The notes below the pieces were generated by a model. The model searched no databases and had not been told where the DNA came from. It was given only the letters and a program-made list of their open reading frames with translations. This document shows, piece by piece, positions 37,047-45,405 of a stretch of 64,000 nt of DNA. Position numbers and translations under genes: made by a program. Source of the DNA: CAYVBE01 sp964572825 (lineage in GTDB: Bacteria > Planctomycetota > Brocadiia > SM23-32); the NCBI GenBank assembly GCA_964572825.1, contig CAZNGS010000007.1, positions 1-64,000 on the forward strand, read 5' to 3'. Numbering within the stretch: position 1 is the first letter of the stretch; each line of letters opens with the position of its first letter.

Positions 37047-38317
37047 GCGGCAGGCGCCCCGCTCGCCGGGGCCGGAAGCCTTCTGAGACGTACCAGCAGG
37101 CCCAGGATCAGCAGCGCAGCACCCGCCAGCACGAACGCTCCCGACACACCGAGGTAAGGCTGATCGGCCACCCATCCCAGCAGCGGGGCTACCACGGCCG
37201 CGAAGATCGCCCGAAGCTGCGATTGCACCGAGAGCACCGTCGCCCGCTGTTGACCCGGTATGAGGTCGGACATGTAGCCGATCGCCATCGGCTTGCGCAG
37301 GTTGTAAAGGGTGTAGAAAAAGAAGAACACCACGATGGCCGGCACCGCCAGGTCATGCTCGTAGAGCACGCCTACCAGACAGAACCCCAGCGCGAAGGCC
37401 CAGAACAGCCCGTTCAGCGCCCGCGCCAGGTCCGATGCCCGGTCCGCCGCGTGGCCGCTCAGGCGCGAAGAGACGAAACTGTTCATGTAAACAAGGAAGT
37501 ACACCACGCCCACCAGCAGAAACGTGCGCTCGCGATCCGCCGCGGCCAACAGCACGGGCAGCCCCAGCGCGGCCGTTTTGACGATAATCTGCAGATAGTC
37601 CTTGGCGGCCTTGAAGAACGCGTCGAACACAGACTCGTTGACCACCACCCGGGTGAGATCGCGCGTCTTCCAGAGGGACCTGAAGCTATCCGCCGTGTGA
37701 CGCCACATGGCACGCAGTATCTTCTTTCGCTCGGTTTTGCCGTCCAGTTCGGCGGGGTAGGTCAACATGAGCAAAAGTCCCAGGGCATAGGGGACCATGG
37801 TGGCGGGGAAGATGATGTCGTATCCGCCCCCCAGGAAGGCGAAAGCTCCCACGCCGATCGCCGCCAGGGCCGACCCGAGCCGCGACATCGAGCGGGTGTA
37901 GCCGTAGTAGTGCACCCGCTGGCCGCTCAGCCCCTCCAGGTCCAGGTGGTGCATGATCATGGATTTATGCGTGCCGGACCGGAACGCCTCGCCGGCAGCG
38001 AACAGGATCATGGCGGGCACGAAGGCCCAGAAGGAACGCGCGAAGGTGAATATGGCGAACGAGACCAGGTAGGAGCCGAAGGCCATCACCATGGCACGCC
38101 GTCGGCCGGTGACGTCGGCCACGATGCCGGTGGGGATCTCAAGCAGGTAGATAAAGACTTCCCGCATGCCGATCAGGAGCCCGAACTGGGTGTAGGAGAG
38201 GCCCCGGTGCTCGGTCAGGAAGAGCAGCAGGAGCAGCTCGAAGAAGCGCAGGTTCTTCAGGAATCCGTAGGCGGAGAACTTGAACAGCATGGTCTTCTGC
38301 GATCTGTCCAGCTCCAT
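37043..38317 (-). CDS. Major facilitator superfamily transporter
   Basis: The 424-residue integral membrane protein has about 12 hydrophobic segments. The MFS loop 2-3 signature appears as GIVADVTGRRRAM. An EIPTGIVAD start region typical of DHA-like efflux or uptake carriers is present. A long cytoplasmic loop (TYPAELDGKTERKK, about 195-225) divides the halves. GGGGAGG lies seven bases upstream of the ATG. It follows the URO-D-like gene by 108 bases on the same strand and probably shares its transcript. The substrate is unknown; drug-type carriers and sugar or acid carriers cannot be separated by eye. Confidence 0.85.
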   Translation of the reverse strand: MELDRSQKTMLFKFSAYGFLKNLRFFELLLLLFLTEHRGLSYTQFGLLIGMREVFIYLLEIPTGIVADVTGRRRAMVMAFGSYLVSFAIFTFARSFWAFVPAMILFAAGEAFRSGTHKSMIMHHLDLEGLSGQRVHYYGYTRSMSRLGSALAAIGVGAFAFLGGGYDIIFPATMVPYALGLLLMLTYPAELDGKTERKKILRAMWRHTADSFRSLWKTRDLTRVVVNESVFDAFFKAAKDYLQIIVKTAALGLPVLLAAADRERTFLLVGVVYFLVYMNSFVSSRLSGHAADRASDLARALNGLFWAFALGFCLVGVLYEHDLAVPAIVVFFFFYTLYNLRKPMAIGYMSDLIPGQQRATVLSVQSQLRAIFAAVVAPLLGWVADQPYLGVSGAFVLAGAALLILGLLVRLRRLPAPASGAPAA

Positions 38318-38425
38318 CTGCTGCCTCCCCGGGGATAGATTGGGAGAACCACGCGCTCCGGCGGGGACGCCGGAGCCACCCCAGAACGCGAGCTACCCCA
38401 GAACGGGCGGGGCTGACGGATCGTG

Positions 38426-39499
38426 TCAGGACATCGGATGTGCGGCAGCGGTGTCGAACATGGCCACGATGTTCTCCGGCGGCGTGCCGGCCTGGATGGC
38501 GTGTGAAGGCCCCAGGATGTAGCCGCCGGCCCTGCCCAGCACGTCGATCCGTTCCCGCACCTCCTGCCGCACCTCTTCGGGCATGCCGAACGGCAGGGTC
38601 TGCTGCACGCTGATACCGCCCTCGAAGCACAGCTCCTCCCCGTGCCGCTCTTTCAGGGCGACCGGGTCCATGCCCTTCGCGTCGAACTGCAGCGGCTGCA
38701 GCACGTCCACGCCCATGTCGGTCAGTCCCGGCACGGCCTCCATCACCGACCCGTCGCTGTGGTAGATGACCTTCGCACCGAACTCGTGGATGACCTCGTT
38801 CATTCGCGCGTGATAGGGCTTGATGTTCTCCTCCCACATCTTCAGCGACATCAGCAGGCCCTCCTGTCCGCCGATGTCGTCTGCCGTGAAGACCAGCTCG
38901 ATCTCCCCGCCGCCGGCCTCCAGGATACGGCGGAAGTACTCGGTGTAGAAGTCGCAGACCCGCTCGAAGATGGCGTGGGCCACTTCGGGATTCAGGGCCA
39001 GGTCCAGGAATATCTGCTCGAAGCCTCGCATGTACCAGGAGGACTCGAAGATGTTGCCGTTGCTGGTCATCAGGTAGTGCTGGTCCTCCCGCCGCATCCG
39101 GGCGATTATTTCCGGCAGGGCGGAGTAATCGTACCAGTCCGGGGACGGCCAGTCGTGCTCGTCCAGGTCGGAGGGATCTTCCGCATCGGCCAGCGGGTAG
39201 TAGTCGATCTCGTCATAGCTGCCCGAGCCGTAGCTGACCGGCTTGCGCCGCACCCCCCACACGTCGGTCCGGGGCGGCAGTTCAGGCCCGACGTAGGGCG
39301 CATTGACATACTGAATGTCAATCAGCGGCCGCAGGTATTCGTCCACGCTCGTGGCGCGCTCCCGCTGCAGGAAGTCCTCCAGTTCCGCGCGCGCCGGGGC
39401 GTTGATGCCCGAGCAGACCATGCAGATGGGCACCCGGTCCGTCGTCTGGTGGTCCAGCGCCAGGCGCACCCGGTCCCGGTGCGTCAATTCATCGTTCAT
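38426..39499 (-). CDS. Uroporphyrinogen decarboxylase-like (URO-D/methyltransferase) protein
   Basis: The 357-residue product shows the URO-D barrel fold: HRDRVRLALDHQTTDRVP at the start, IELVFTADDIGGQEG, VIYHSDGSVMEAVPGLTDMGVDVLQPLQ and EELCFEGGISVQQTLP. This matches the MtaA/CmuA-like and uncharacterised branch rather than true HemE, whose substrate-binding signature is not evident. Many copies occur beside sugar genes in this phylum. I chose ATG at 39499, with AAGGAG six bases upstream; a longer frame upstream would overlap the divergent promoter. It is divergent from the GH94 gene. Possible roles are corrinoid methyl transfer or an unrecognised decarboxylation or demethylation of sugar-derived acids. 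Confidence 0.8.
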   Translation of the reverse strand: MNDELTHRDRVRLALDHQTTDRVPICMVCSGINAPARAELEDFLQRERATSVDEYLRPLIDIQYVNAPYVGPELPPRTDVWGVRRKPVSYGSGSYDEIDYYPLADAEDPSDLDEHDWPSPDWYDYSALPEIIARMRREDQHYLMTSNGNIFESSWYMRGFEQIFLDLALNPEVAHAIFERVCDFYTEYFRRILEAGGGEIELVFTADDIGGQEGLLMSLKMWEENIKPYHARMNEVIHEFGAKVIYHSDGSVMEAVPGLTDMGVDVLQPLQFDAKGMDPVALKERHGEELCFEGGISVQQTLPFGMPEEVRQEVRERIDVLGRAGGYILGPSHAIQAGTPPENIVAMFDTAAAHPMS

Positions 39500-39549
39500 C
39501 GATGGCTCCTTCCCTGCTGAGGGCACGCCAGCGACAACGCGTGCAGGCA

Positions 39550-39578
39550 AGTATAGCAGGAAGGGCAACCCGCGCCAA
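39550..39578 (-). promoter_or_regulatory. Sigma70-type promoter of the URO-D-like and MFS genes
   Basis: Minus strand TTGGCG (39578-39573), 17 bases, TATACT (39555-39550). The start codon is at 39499. It sits back to back with the promoter at 39589. Confidence 0.6.
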
Positions 39579-39588
39579 CCCACTTCCT

Positions 39589-39617
39589 TTGACAGGCGCC
39601 GCTCGTTCGCGAAAAAT
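39589..39617 (+). promoter_or_regulatory. Promoter of the GH94 gene
   Basis: Perfect TTGACA (39589-39594), 17 bases, then a weak AAAAAT (39612-39617). An ATG at 39616 overlaps the -10 box, which argues that translation starts instead at 39655, where GGAGAG is well placed. Confidence 0.5.
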
Positions 39618-39654
39618 GTCCCCGAACACATCCATCAACCCGGAGAGCGAGCTT

Positions 39655-42087
39655 ATGCGCTACGGCCATTTCGACGACCAGCGCCGGGAGTACGTCATCA
39701 CCACTCCCCGCACGCCGTATCCGTGGATCAACTACCTGGGCTGTGAAAGGCTCTTCGGCGTCATCTCGCAGACCGGCGGAGGCTACTGTTTCTATCGCGA
39801 CGCCCACCTGCGCCGTCTTACCCGCTACCGCTACAACAACGTTCCCCTGGACGCGGGCGGCCGGTATTTCTACATCCGCGACGGCGGGGACGTCTGGACC
39901 CCCGGCTGGCTGCCCGTCAAGGCGGAGCTGGACTTCTACGAGTGCCGTCACGGCCTGGGCTATACTGCCATCGCCGGGCGGCGCGGCGGCGCGGGGGCCG
40001 AGTTGCTCGCTTTCGTGCCGCCGGGGCTGGACTGCGAGGTCCATCGCCTCCGCCTTGACAACCGTACCGACCAGCCCAAAGAGCTGGACGTCTTCTCCTG
40101 CGTCGAGTTCTGCTTCTGGAACGCCCTGGACGACATGACCAACTTCCAGCGCAACTTCAGCATCGGGGAGGTGGAGGTGGACGGCTCCGCGATCTACCAC
40201 AGGAGCGAATATCGCGAGCGCCGCGACCACTATGCCTTCTACTCCGTGAACAGGCCCATCGAAGGGTTCGATACGGACAGGGAGTCGTTTCTGGGGATCT
40301 ATAACGGTTACGCCGACCCCGATGTGCCCCGCAACGGGGAGTCGCGCGATTCCATCGCCAGCGGCTGGTCGCCCATCGCCTCCCACCACGTGCGCGTGTC
40401 CCTGGAGCCCGGCGAGGAGCGTTCGCTCATCTTCATGCTTGGCTACGTCGAGGATCCCGAAGGAGGCAAGTGGGAGTCGCCGGGCATCATCAACAAGGCG
40501 CCCGCGCGGGAGATGATCGAGCAGGTGCGGAGCGACGCCGACGTCCAGGCGGCGATGGAGGAGCTTCGCGCTTACTGGGACGGGCTGCTGGACGCGTGCC
40601 GCCTGGAGACCGGCGGGGAGAAGCTCCGCCGCATGGTCAACGTCTGGAACCCCCGGCAGGTGATGGTCACCTTCCACCTCGCGCGCAGCGCCTCCTACTT
40701 CGAGTCCGGCATCGGTCGGGGCATCGGCTTCCGCGATTCCAACCAGGACATCCTGGGGTTCGTCCACATGGTCCCGCAACATGCCCGACGCCGCATCCTC
40801 AAGCTTGGCGCCACCCAGTTCGAGGACGGCTCCTCCTACCACCAGTTCCAGCCCCTGACCGGGGAGGGCAACGAGGAGATCGGCGGCGGGTTCAACGACG
40901 ACCCGCTCTGGCTCATCCTCTCCACCGCCGCCTACATCAAGGAGACCGGGGACGAGTCCATCCTGGACGAGCAGGTCCCCTTCGACAACGATCCGTCCCG
41001 CTCGGCCACACTTTTGGAGCACCTCCGCTGCAGCTTCTACCACGTGGTGGAAAACCGGGGTCCGCACGACCTGCCCCTGATCGGCCGCGCGGACTGGAAC
41101 GACTGCCTGAACCTCAACTGCTTCTCCGCCAACCCGGACGAGTCGTTCCAGACCTGCGAGAACCGCGACGGGCGCACGGCGGAATCGGTGCTCATCGCCG
41201 GCATGTTCTGCTTCATCGGCCCGGAGTTCGCGGAGCTGTGCCGGCGGCGTGGTCTTGCCGAGGAGGCTGCCGCGGCGGAGGAGCACATTTCGGCAATGCG
41301 ACGAAGCGTCCTGGAGCACGGCTGGGACGGCGACTGGTTCATCCGGGCCTACGACGACGCCGGCCGGCCCGTCGGCAGCCGGCTGTGCGACGAGGGGCAG
41401 ATATACATCGAGCCCCAGGGCTTCTGCGTCATGGCCGGGATCGGAGTGGAGGACGGCCGCGCCCGCCGAGCGCTGGACTCTGTCGGGGAGCACCTGGAGA
41501 CTCCCTACGGCATCGAGCTGCACACCCCTCCTTACAGCGAGTACCACCTCGAACTTGGCGAGATCACCAGCTATCCCCCCGGCTACAAGGAGAATGGCGC
41601 CGTCTTCTGCCACAACAACCCGTGGGTCATCATCGCCGAGACGGTGCTGGGACGAGGCGACAGGGCCTTCGACCTCTGCAGGCGCTTCGCGCCCGCGTGG
41701 GTGGAGGAGCGCAGCGACGTGCACCGGCTGGAACCCTACGTCTATGCCCAGATGATCGCCGGCCGCGCGGCGCCGCGCTACGGGGAGGCGAAGAACTCCT
41801 GGCTGACCGGCACCGCCGCGTGGGCCTACGTGGCGCTGACGCAGTACATCCTGGGCATCCGTCCGGACTACGACGGTCTGCGGGTGGACCCCTGCATCCC
41901 GTCGGAGTGGGAAAGGTTCACCGTGCGCCGACGGTTCCGGGGAGCCGTATATCGAATTGAAGTCCGCAACCCGGACGGCGTCTGCAAAGGCGTAAAGCAC
42001 ATGGAAATGGACGGCAGACCGGTCCAGGGCGACCTCATTCCACCCCTGCCCCACGGCGAGCACGTAGTGATCGTCACGATGGGGTAG
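39655..42087 (+). CDS. GH94-family glycoside phosphorylase
   Basis: The 810-residue cytoplasmic enzyme has the GH94 layout. An N-terminal beta-sandwich (FDDQRREYVITTPRTPYPW, RLTRYRYNN) leads into an (alpha/alpha)6 barrel and C-terminal beta strands. The catalytic-acid motif DWND is present at 480-483 (GRADWNDCLN), together with IGFRDSNQDILGF, QFQPLTGEGN and NAIFCHNN-like AVFCHNNPW. The length is normal for cellobiose, cellodextrin or chitobiose phosphorylases, which release a sugar 1-phosphate using phosphate. No signal peptide is present, so it acts on imported disaccharides. GGAGAG seven bases before 39655 fixes the start over upstream ATGs. It is divergent from the URO-D-like and MFS genes. 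Confidence 0.88.
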   Translation: MRYGHFDDQRREYVITTPRTPYPWINYLGCERLFGVISQTGGGYCFYRDAHLRRLTRYRYNNVPLDAGGRYFYIRDGGDVWTPGWLPVKAELDFYECRHGLGYTAIAGRRGGAGAELLAFVPPGLDCEVHRLRLDNRTDQPKELDVFSCVEFCFWNALDDMTNFQRNFSIGEVEVDGSAIYHRSEYRERRDHYAFYSVNRPIEGFDTDRESFLGIYNGYADPDVPRNGESRDSIASGWSPIASHHVRVSLEPGEERSLIFMLGYVEDPEGGKWESPGIINKAPAREMIEQVRSDADVQAAMEELRAYWDGLLDACRLETGGEKLRRMVNVWNPRQVMVTFHLARSASYFESGIGRGIGFRDSNQDILGFVHMVPQHARRRILKLGATQFEDGSSYHQFQPLTGEGNEEIGGGFNDDPLWLILSTAAYIKETGDESILDEQVPFDNDPSRSATLLEHLRCSFYHVVENRGPHDLPLIGRADWNDCLNLNCFSANPDESFQTCENRDGRTAESVLIAGMFCFIGPEFAELCRRRGLAEEAAAAEEHISAMRRSVLEHGWDGDWFIRAYDDAGRPVGSRLCDEGQIYIEPQGFCVMAGIGVEDGRARRALDSVGEHLETPYGIELHTPPYSEYHLELGEITSYPPGYKENGAVFCHNNPWVIIAETVLGRGDRAFDLCRRFAPAWVEERSDVHRLEPYVYAQMIAGRAAPRYGEAKNSWLTGTAAWAYVALTQYILGIRPDYDGLRVDPCIPSEWERFTVRRRFRGAVYRIEVRNPDGVCKGVKHMEMDGRPVQGDLIPPLPHGEHVVIVTMG

Positions 42088-42115
42088 CGGAAGGCCGATC
42101 CGGTCACGTGTCGGA

Positions 42116-42144
42116 TTGACGCGGGCCGCTCCAGCGGCTATTCT
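42116..42144 (+). promoter_or_regulatory. Promoter of the restriction-modification operon with palindromic spacer
   Basis: TTGACG (42116-42121) and TATTCT (42139-42144), 17-bp spacer. Inside the spacer, GCCGCT and AGCGGC (42125-42138) form a perfect inverted repeat with a two-base centre. A protein bound there would block RNA polymerase, so this is a likely operator for autoregulation by the methyltransferase or another factor. Confidence 0.6.
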
Positions 42145-42190
42145 GTCCGTGGCCTTCTGAGTCGACGGACACATATCGGTTGCGGGAACA

Positions 42191-43096
42191 ATGCCAGAGA
42201 ATTATAGATCATTGCTTCGAGGCACAACCTCAGCGGAAGAGGCGTTACTGATCCAAGGCGACTCATTGGAAGCTCTCAGGCATCTTGAGGCGGATTCCGT
42301 CCAGTGCGTTGTCACCAGTCCGCCCTACTGGGGATTGCGGGATTACGGGATTGAGGCGCAGATCGGCCTTGAGGACACTCTGAGAGAATACCTGGCCCGC
42401 CTCAGGTCCGTATTTGCCGAGGTGCGGCGTGTGATAAAGCCGGATGGCGTCATGTGGCTGAACATCGGCGACGGCTACACAAGCGGGAACCGGGCACGGC
42501 GGGCGCCCGACAAGAAAAACCCGGCGCGCGAAATGGATGTACGGCCGCAGAATCCGGAAGGCCTGAAGGACAAGGACCTGTTGGGCATCCCATGGCGCCT
42601 CGCGTTTGCACTTCAGGACGACGGGTGGTATCTGCGGTCGGACGTGATCTGGCATAAGCCCAACGCAATGCCTGAGAGCGTGAAAGACAGGCCCACGAGA
42701 TGCCACGAGTACCTGTTCCTTTTCTCCGTATCAGAACGCTACTTCTACGACTACGAGGCCGCGAGGGTTTATGTGAACGGAAGCTGGCGGAAGCGCCGGA
42801 CCGTGTGGTCGATATGTACTCAACCTTTCCCCGACGCACACTTTGCGACTTTCCCGCCTGAATTGGTGGAGCCCTGTATCACCGCCGGCTCCCGCGAGAC
42901 GGACATTGTCCTTGACCCCTTCATGGGCTCTGGCACAACCGGCGTGGTTGCCCTGCGTCTCGGGCGCCGTTTTGTGGGAATGGAACTTCATCCCGATTAC
43001 GTAGCGATGGCGGCCGAGCGACTTGAGGTGGACAGCGAAGCCATTACCAGGCTTGAGGACACCAATGGCCCATTCCATCTGCGTTCCGGAGCCTGA
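42191..43096 (+). CDS. DNA N4-cytosine methyltransferase (type II, beta class)
   Basis: The 301-residue enzyme shows the beta-class motif order: catalytic motif IV SPPYWGLRDYG near residue 44, and motif I DPFMGSGTTG near residue 240. The target-recognition region lies between. SPPY favours N4-cytosine methylation, as in the M.SmaI/M.XcyI group. It transfers a methyl group from S-adenosylmethionine to one strand of its recognition site. The stop overlaps the start of the adjacent XcyI-like gene by 32 bases, so this is a restriction-modification operon. The partner is truncated, which makes this an orphan methyltransferase. By association CCCGGG is a guess for its site, not shown by the sequence. 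Confidence 0.88.
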   Translation: MPENYRSLLRGTTSAEEALLIQGDSLEALRHLEADSVQCVVTSPPYWGLRDYGIEAQIGLEDTLREYLARLRSVFAEVRRVIKPDGVMWLNIGDGYTSGNRARRAPDKKNPAREMDVRPQNPEGLKDKDLLGIPWRLAFALQDDGWYLRSDVIWHKPNAMPESVKDRPTRCHEYLFLFSVSERYFYDYEAARVYVNGSWRKRRTVWSICTQPFPDAHFATFPPELVEPCITAGSRETDIVLDPFMGSGTTGVVALRLGRRFVGMELHPDYVAMAAERLEVDSEAITRLEDTNGPFHLRSGA

Positions 43097-43700
43097 CCTG
43101 CAGGCGGATTTCGCGGAGTCGCTTTGGGAGATCCGTCAGCTCTATCTCCAGGATGCGTTGCTCGAGACAGTCGCCGTGCTTCCTTTAGGGCAGATAGACG
43201 AGCAACTCAATCAACTTGTGCCGGAGAAGGCCCTGGCCACCCTTGCTTCCCAGGGTATGCGTGGCGAGCTTCTCTTTCCCGTCCCCATCATTTTGCGCAA
43301 GAACCTCTTCCTCCTCGGCTACTACCGGCTTCTGCTCGGTTTCAGCCGCAAAGCGTTCTATAGGGCAGAGTTTGACCTCAGTCGTTTCATCAAGATGGAG
43401 GACGAGGAGCGCATTACCACCGGCAACGTTGACGGCATTGAACCGCTCTGCGAAGAGTTGATTCGGGCGGCCAACCAACTGCTCTGTGGCCTCCGCGAGG
43501 GGCAGATTAGCAGTTCACTGCTCGATGACCTGACGCTTCTGACCCTCGGGGCGCAGTTGAGGGTAGGCGCTAACGTTCAGAAAGGCGCCGTCGTCATCAA
43601 GCAGGTGTTTCAGGTGGTGGAGGACAGGGCCCGCAGGAGTGCGACCCGGGCGACCGGAGCTCAGACCTGCGGCACAGGGCTCAGCCTTCCGCTCGGCTGA
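43065..43700 (+). pseudogene. Truncated XcyI-like type II restriction endonuclease
   Basis: From the ATG at 43065 (GAGG upstream) the first about 185 residues match the XcyI family as I know it: LWEIRQLYLQDALLETV, RGELLFPVPIILRKN, LLGYYRLLLGFSRKAFY and SSLLDDLTLLTLGAQLR-GGANV-like GANVQKG. Family members are about 320 residues and carry their PD-(D/E)XK-type metal site (the EVKGG region) in the C-terminal third. Here the homology stops near VFQVVE (about nt 43630), the frame runs on for some 25 unrelated residues, and a terminator and ISNCY fragment follow. The nuclease should be inactive. Confidence 0.78.
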
Positions 43701-43712
43701 GCCTTTCCTGTT
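43678..43712 (+). terminator. Intrinsic terminator-like hairpin
   Basis: GGCTCAGCC (43678-43686) and GGCTGAGCC (43695-43703) form a perfect 9-bp stem with an 8-base loop, followed by TTTCCTGTTG. It lies at the end of the truncated endonuclease frame and may be the original operon terminator, brought close by loss of the enzyme's 3' half. It would also work, with an A-poor tail, for the opposite strand. Confidence 0.6.
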
Positions 43713-43812
43713 GCCGTCGGGTGCCGGAGTCTGCCCGCCCTGACCAGCTCGACCTCAAGCTCCTCCAGAGCCCGTCCGAACTGCGTCGGCAGCGGCTGAG
43801 GGGCGTCCGGGT

Positions 43813-43841
43813 GCCTGTCTGCGTGCGACGCACAGGCAGGC
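43813..43841. repeat. Small palindromic repeat inserted in the ISNCY fragment
   Basis: GCCTGTCTGCGTGC and CGCACAGGCAGGC, separated by two bases, form an imperfect palindrome. The same two arms recur at 57227-57240 and 57267-57279. In the transposase frame it is an in-frame insertion between otherwise contiguous conserved segments, so it behaves like a mobile palindromic element. Confidence 0.6.
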
Positions 43842-44270
43842 CAATCTTCGGACCGGAGAATACTGTCTCCGTCAGTATACAGCGCCACCGGCCGGCCGTG
43901 CTTGCGCACGTAGCGCCCCAAAAGGTCCATGTACGCCTCGGTCGTCTCGCCCGGATAGAACCTCGCCACCACCTCGCTGGTCGCATCGTCAATCATCACC
44001 AGCAGCACCAAGCCGGGTCCCCGGCCTTCCAGCCAGTCATGATGGCTTCCGTCGGTCTGGCCCAGCTCTCCCCGGCACGGGCGGCGCGGACGCCTGCGGC
44101 GATGCACCTCGCTTCTGCGGCGGCGTTTCCACAGCCCTTCCTCCACCAGCCACTCCCGGAGCGTGCGCTTGCCATCCAGCACCGGCGCCATGACCCTGAG
44201 CCGATCCCGCTCCCGGTGACTCATCGCTATCCGTTCTCCTTCCATCCGCTCTCCTCACCATAAGGGCAGC

Positions 44271-44313
44271 GGACATTGTTACCTGCCGAAGACCGGACAT
44301 TACTACTTGCCGA
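44271..44313. repeat. Tandem terminal repeats of the ISNCY element
   Basis: GGACATTGTTACCTGCCGA (44271-44289) and GGACATTACTACTTGCCGA (44295-44313) are direct repeats spaced 24 bases apart, with 16 of 19 positions identical. Their position just outside the transposase start suggests transposase-binding sites at the end of the element. Confidence 0.55.
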
Positions 44314-44334
44314 TGACACCCACGTCCCAAACGG

Positions 44335-44363
44335 TTGCGGGCGCGTGACCTGGTCGTTACACT
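44335..44363 (+). promoter_or_regulatory. Promoter of the fructosamine-kinase-like gene
   Basis: TTGCGG (44335-44340), 17 bases, TACACT (44358-44363), 37 bases before the ATG at 44400. It lies right next to the ISNCY end. Confidence 0.55.
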
Positions 44364-44399
44364 GTGTTCTCTTACTCGGTCGCATCCCCGGAGTGTGGT

Positions 44400-45323
44400 A
44401 TGCCCTTCGACAGGACCGTCATCTCCCCCGACTGCGCCACGGAGTTGGTGCGGGAGTTCCTGGACGACCATCTCACCGTGACCGACGTCCGTCGCATGCA
44501 CGGCGGCATGGTGAACAGCGTCCTGGAGCTGACCACCGACGGAGAGCCGGCCAGGATCGTCGCCAAGCTGTCCGGCGAACCGGGCAACGGCGGTTTCGAG
44601 CACGAATACAGGATGCTCGGCTGGTACCGTGCCAACACCGAATTCCCGGTGCCGCAGCCCTACGGTGTGGACACCTCGGGCGAAATCTTCTCCGGGAGCT
44701 GCCTGATGATGAAGCGGCTGCCGGGCCTCAACCTGGGCGAGGCCCGCCTGGGCAGGTCGGGGCAGGAAGCCATCGAACGGCAGATGGCGCGCATCCTCGC
44801 CCGGCTGCACGAACACAAGCGCTCGACCTACGGCACGGCCCTGAAGCCGGAGGAAGAGGGGGACGACCGGTGGCTGGACCGCTTCGGCCCCCGCATCCGG
44901 CGCGAGTTCGAGTCCGTATCGGACCGGCTCAGCAGCGGCGCCCGCCGGACCATACAGGGGGTGCTGGACAACCTGGAGCAGTGGCTGCCGGAGTTCGGCG
45001 ATCCCACTCTCGTCCACGGTGACCTCTGGGCCACCAACATCATCGTGGACCCGTCCGCCCCCCGGATAAGCGGCTTCGTGGACGGCGGGTGCAATTACAC
45101 CGACGTGGAATACGAGCTGGCCTACCTGCTGGTGTTCCACACTGTGGGGGCCACCTTCTTCCAGGAATACTCCCAATACCATCCGCTGCGGCCGGGCTTC
45201 GACACCCGCTGCCGCGTTTACTGGCTCAACACCATGCTGCTGCACGTGCGCTATTTCGGCGACGCCCATTACGTGCACGCCTCCGAGCGGCTGGCCCGCG
45301 AGCTGGCCCATCTCAGTCCTTGA
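44400..45323 (+). CDS. Fructosamine kinase-like / aminoglycoside phosphotransferase-fold kinase
   Basis: The 307-residue cytoplasmic kinase has the Brenner motif LVHGDLWATNI, very close to the HGDLWxGN of fructosamine-3-kinases. The metal-binding Asp lies in FVDGGCNYTDVEYELAYL, and an N-terminal nucleotide lobe carries IVAKLSGEPGNGGFEHEYRML. The family phosphorylates ketoamines or sugars; APH-type substrates are possible. I chose the ATG at 44400 with GGAG six bases upstream; an upstream ATG at 44364 overlaps the -10 box. The Gfo/Idh gene follows after 82 bases with its own promoter, so a shared sugar-processing role is likely. Confidence 0.78.
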   Translation: MPFDRTVISPDCATELVREFLDDHLTVTDVRRMHGGMVNSVLELTTDGEPARIVAKLSGEPGNGGFEHEYRMLGWYRANTEFPVPQPYGVDTSGEIFSGSCLMMKRLPGLNLGEARLGRSGQEAIERQMARILARLHEHKRSTYGTALKPEEEGDDRWLDRFGPRIRREFESVSDRLSSGARRTIQGVLDNLEQWLPEFGDPTLVHGDLWATNIIVDPSAPRISGFVDGGCNYTDVEYELAYLLVFHTVGATFFQEYSQYHPLRPGFDTRCRVYWLNTMLLHVRYFGDAHYVHASERLARELAHLSP

Positions 45324-45347
45324 GAGCCCCGTCTGCATGGGTTGGAG

Positions 45348-45376
45348 TTGCCGCCCGGACCCCGACCGGCTACATT
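45348..45376 (+). promoter_or_regulatory. Promoter of the second Gfo/Idh gene
   Basis: TTGCCG (45348-45353), 17 bases, TACATT (45371-45376), 29 bases before the ATG at 45406. Confidence 0.5.
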
Positions 45377-45405
45377 CGGCACTGTCATTCTTGCGGGAGG
45401 CCGTC

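Larger units (their letters stand above)
43661..44245 (-). mobile_element. Decayed ISNCY-type transposase fragment
   Basis: The minus-strand frame (194 residues) has ISNCY hallmarks in a shortened order: RDRLRVMAPVLDGKRT, EEGLWKRRRR, GELGQTDGSHHDWLEGRGP, VLLVMIDDATSEVVARF and TQFGRALEELEVEL. The HTH between the first two segments is deleted. A 29-base palindromic repeat is inserted in frame near 43813-43841, and the part after residue about 165 is unrelated or lost. It cannot encode an active enzyme. The 5' (right) end keeps two repeats of the element terminus at 44271 and 44295. Confidence 0.75.

Noticed and set aside
39496..42174. Minus-strand open frame of 892 codons opposite the GH94 gene
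   Set aside because: Antisense shadow; begins outside any promoter and has biased composition.
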